Below are positions 4,675 to 6,445 of a stretch of DNA of 6,445 nt, one piece after another. This DNA is from Planctomycetaceae bacterium (lineage in GTDB: Bacteria; Planctomycetota; Planctomycetia; Planctomycetales; Planctomycetaceae). Position numbers and translations under genes: made by a program. Each line of letters opens with the position of its first letter. Positions within the stretch are counted from its first letter, which is position 1. The DNA lies in NCBI GenBank assembly GCA_020426085.1, contig JAGQQP010000246.1, forward strand, positions 1 to 6,445. Reading direction: 5' to 3'. Under the pieces are notes generated by a model, which was not told where the DNA came from, made no database searches, and saw nothing but the letters and a program-made list of their open reading frames with translations.

Positions 4675-6445
4675 AGGTTTTTTACGACAGCCTTTCTTAC
4701 AGTTGTAGCACTTTCCGGATCAGCACAGGCCGCGGCACCAAAGGGAGTACTGCTTGACTTCACCGCGACCTGGTGCGGTCCCTGTCAGAAGATGAGTCCG
4801 TTGATTTCACGTTTAAAGCGTGAAGGTTATCCCATCAAAAAAGTAGACGTCGATCAGGAACCCGATCTGGCGAAACGTTTTAATGTGACCAGTATTCCGG
4901 CGTTTGTGCTGGTGGTGGAAGGCAGAGAGGTCGCCCGTTCGGTGGGATCAACAACCGAGAGCAACCTGCGAAGAATGCTGGCCCGCATCCCCAGTGCAGA
5001 ACCCGAACAGCCTGCTCGTGAGAACCCCGTGATCTTCGCTGCCAATGAGAGCCGCGTCAGCCAGCCTGCAGAGCCCCCCATTCAACTGACACAGAACGAA
5101 ACAAAACCGGAAAAGAAATCACGAGGCTTCAATCTTCCTTTCTTTGGTAAATCCAAAGAAGAAGAGTCGGTTCCCGTCGAAGAACCTGTGATCCGCGCCC
5201 AGTTTGGCGACTCCGCCAGTGATCCTCTTGCAGATGCGGCACCACAGAAGGAAATCATCAACTGGCGGGCCAGTACGGTTCGTATTCGTGTGAAAGACAA
5301 AAAAGGGATGGACCTGGGATCAGGAACTGTCATCCACAGTGCCATCGGTCGCACTTTGATTATGACCTGCAGCCACATCTTCAGTGAACTGAAAAGTGAT
5401 TCGGTCATCGAAGTAGATGTCTTCCAGGGAGAAAAATTTGATACCTACGTGGGAACTCTGGTTCGCTACAACATGCAGGCTGATGTAGGGCTGATTTCCA
5501 TTCCTACCTCAGGCGTGGTTCCCGCTGCGAAAGTAGCCGGGATCGAAGCGGAAGTCAAAGCCGGCGATGTCGTCGCCAGCATCGGATGTAACGGCGGTGC
5601 CCTTCCTACTCTGGAAAAAATTCAGGTCACCGAACTAAACCGTTTCCTCGGTCCCGACAACATTGAATGCACGGGCATGCCAGTGCAGGGGCGCTCCGGT
5701 GGCGGACTGTTTGATCGTTCCGGTCGTCTGGTCGGCGTCTGTTTCGCTGTCGAAAAAGACGAAAAGCGTGGTCTGTATGTCGGTCTGCCCATGATTCATA
5801 AACTGCTCGATGAAGCCCAGCTGACAGCCATCTACAAGGAACCGGCAGTCGCTGAAACGGTTCCGGAAGTCAAACTGGCCATGAGCGAAGGACCACAGGA
5901 AATGGCACCAGCTTCGAATCAGGCAATCCTCGATGAATTTCTGGAACGAGCCATGCCCACCGGTCAACCGGTTGCCTCTGGTACCACCGGAAACCCCGAT
6001 CTGCATCAGCTGCAGGATGCCCTGGATCAGGCCGGTGAAGCGGAAGTCGTCTGTATTATCCGTCCTCTGAATAAACCACAGTCGGCAAGCCGGGTGGTAA
6101 TCATCAACAAAGCCAGCTCGAAGTTTGTCTCTTACCTGTCAGGTGAAGTCGATAATCAGCCTATGCCGACTTCGGCACGTTTTCAACCAGCAGAAAAACT
6201 GACCCAGACAGAGCAACCAGCGCGAAATCAGCTGGATGATCGAATGACCCGCAGCCTGCCTCGTAATTCGCGCGTCAATCGGGTGCAGAGTACTCCTCAA
6301 CCCGAAGTCACGGGTTTTCGTACACCTTCTTCCTTCACTCAGACCGCTAATAAAACAACAGTCTCCCGCGAAGAGCGTCAGGGTAAAATCCAGGAAGTCG
6401 AACAGCAGCTGCGACGCTATCGTCGTTCTGCTGAGTCACGTCAAT
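4672..6445 (+). CDS. Exported thioredoxin / trypsin-like serine protease fusion protein (3' end beyond window)
   Basis: The protein has a Sec-type signal peptide, MRFFTTAFLTVVALSGSAQA, with likely cleavage after residue 20. A thioredoxin domain follows (about 24-105) with VLLDFTATWCGPC: active-site Cys35 and Cys38, and cis-Pro76 in SIPAF. A Pro/Glu/Lys-rich linker (about 106-195) leads to a trypsin-like protease domain (198-388). Its candidate catalytic residues are His235 in TCSH, Asp271 in QADVGL and Ser342 in GRSGG, spaced as in HtrA-like proteases. Four cysteines lie in this domain (233, 306, 333, 357). A further segment (about 415-506, with EAEVVCIIRP) is not recognised, and a charged Gln/Arg/Glu-rich tail (about 565 onward) may form a coiled coil. 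The frame stays open for 591 codons to the window end. The start is set by GAGGAG 7 nt upstream and the signal peptide. Thioredoxin and protease assignments are strong; substrates are unknown. It probably acts outside the cytoplasm as a redox-linked protease or chaperone. Confidence 0.9.
   Translation, partial: MRFFTTAFLTVVALSGSAQAAAPKGVLLDFTATWCGPCQKMSPLISRLKREGYPIKKVDVDQEPDLAKRFNVTSIPAFVLVVEGREVARSVGSTTESNLRRMLARIPSAEPEQPARENPVIFAANESRVSQPAEPPIQLTQNETKPEKKSRGFNLPFFGKSKEEESVPVEEPVIRAQFGDSASDPLADAAPQKEIINWRASTVRIRVKDKKGMDLGSGTVIHSAIGRTLIMTCSHIFSELKSDSVIEVDVFQGEKFDTYVGTLVRYNMQADVGLISIPTSGVVPAAKVAGIEAEVKAGDVVASIGCNGGALPTLEKIQVTELNRFLGPDNIECTGMPVQGRSGGGLFDRSGRLVGVCFAVEKDEKRGLYVGLPMIHKLLDEAQLTAIYKEPAVAETVPEVKLAMSEGPQEMAPASNQAILDEFLERAMPTGQPVASGTTGNPDLHQLQDALDQAGEAEVVCIIRPLNKPQSASRVVIINKASSKFVSYLSGEVDNQPMPTSARFQPAEKLTQTEQPARNQLDDRMTRSLPRNSRVNRVQSTPQPEVTGFRTPSSFTQTANKTTVSREERQGKIQEVEQQLRRYRRSAESRQ

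Noticed and set aside
4563..5408. Minus-strand open frames at 4563-4763, 4854-5081 and 5082-5408, and another at 5635-6006
   Set aside because: They are antisense to the thioredoxin-protease gene, which has a strong ribosome binding site, signal peptide and intact active-site motifs.

Overview
The window looks like chromosomal DNA from a planctomycete, possibly a Gimesia-like member of the Planctomycetaceae. This rests on protein style (a ResB part that seems to lead into a CcsA part, a secreted thioredoxin plus trypsin-like fusion with a GRSGG active site, and a lipoprotein with a Gly/Ala/Met/Pro-rich linker), on a roughly balanced base composition judged by eye, and on long intergenic DNA. 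No database search was possible, so the taxonomy is inference.

Layout: positions 1-2463 hold the first 821 codons of a minus-strand gene for a System II cytochrome c biogenesis protein. It is ResB/CcsB-like, and the sequence after the ResB part suggests a CcsBA fusion whose CcsA half lies beyond the left edge. The open frame runs to base 1. Just upstream on the same strand, 61 bp away, is a lipoprotein gene (2525-3637, 370 codons) of unknown function with two internally duplicated modules in mirror order. The two genes probably form one transcription unit. Positions 3638-4671 are about 1 kb of divergent intergenic DNA with A/T-rich stretches, several short inverted repeats, one perfect 8-bp tandem repeat and weak promoter-like hexamers. 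From 4672 to the right edge runs a plus-strand gene for an exported protein: signal peptide, compact WCGPC thioredoxin domain, Pro/Glu-rich linker, trypsin-like serine protease domain with His/Asp/Ser all present, and a C-terminal extension cut by the window end.

Together: CcsBA moves haem across the membrane and attaches it to apocytochrome c, a job that needs the CXXCH cysteines kept reduced by an extracytoplasmic thioredoxin (ResA/CcsX in the classic system). An exported thioredoxin-protease and an exported lipoprotein beside ccsBA invite the hypothesis of a shared role in envelope redox or cytochrome quality control. The sequence shows only adjacency, not a functional link. No RNA gene, CRISPR array, insertion sequence or strong intrinsic terminator was seen.
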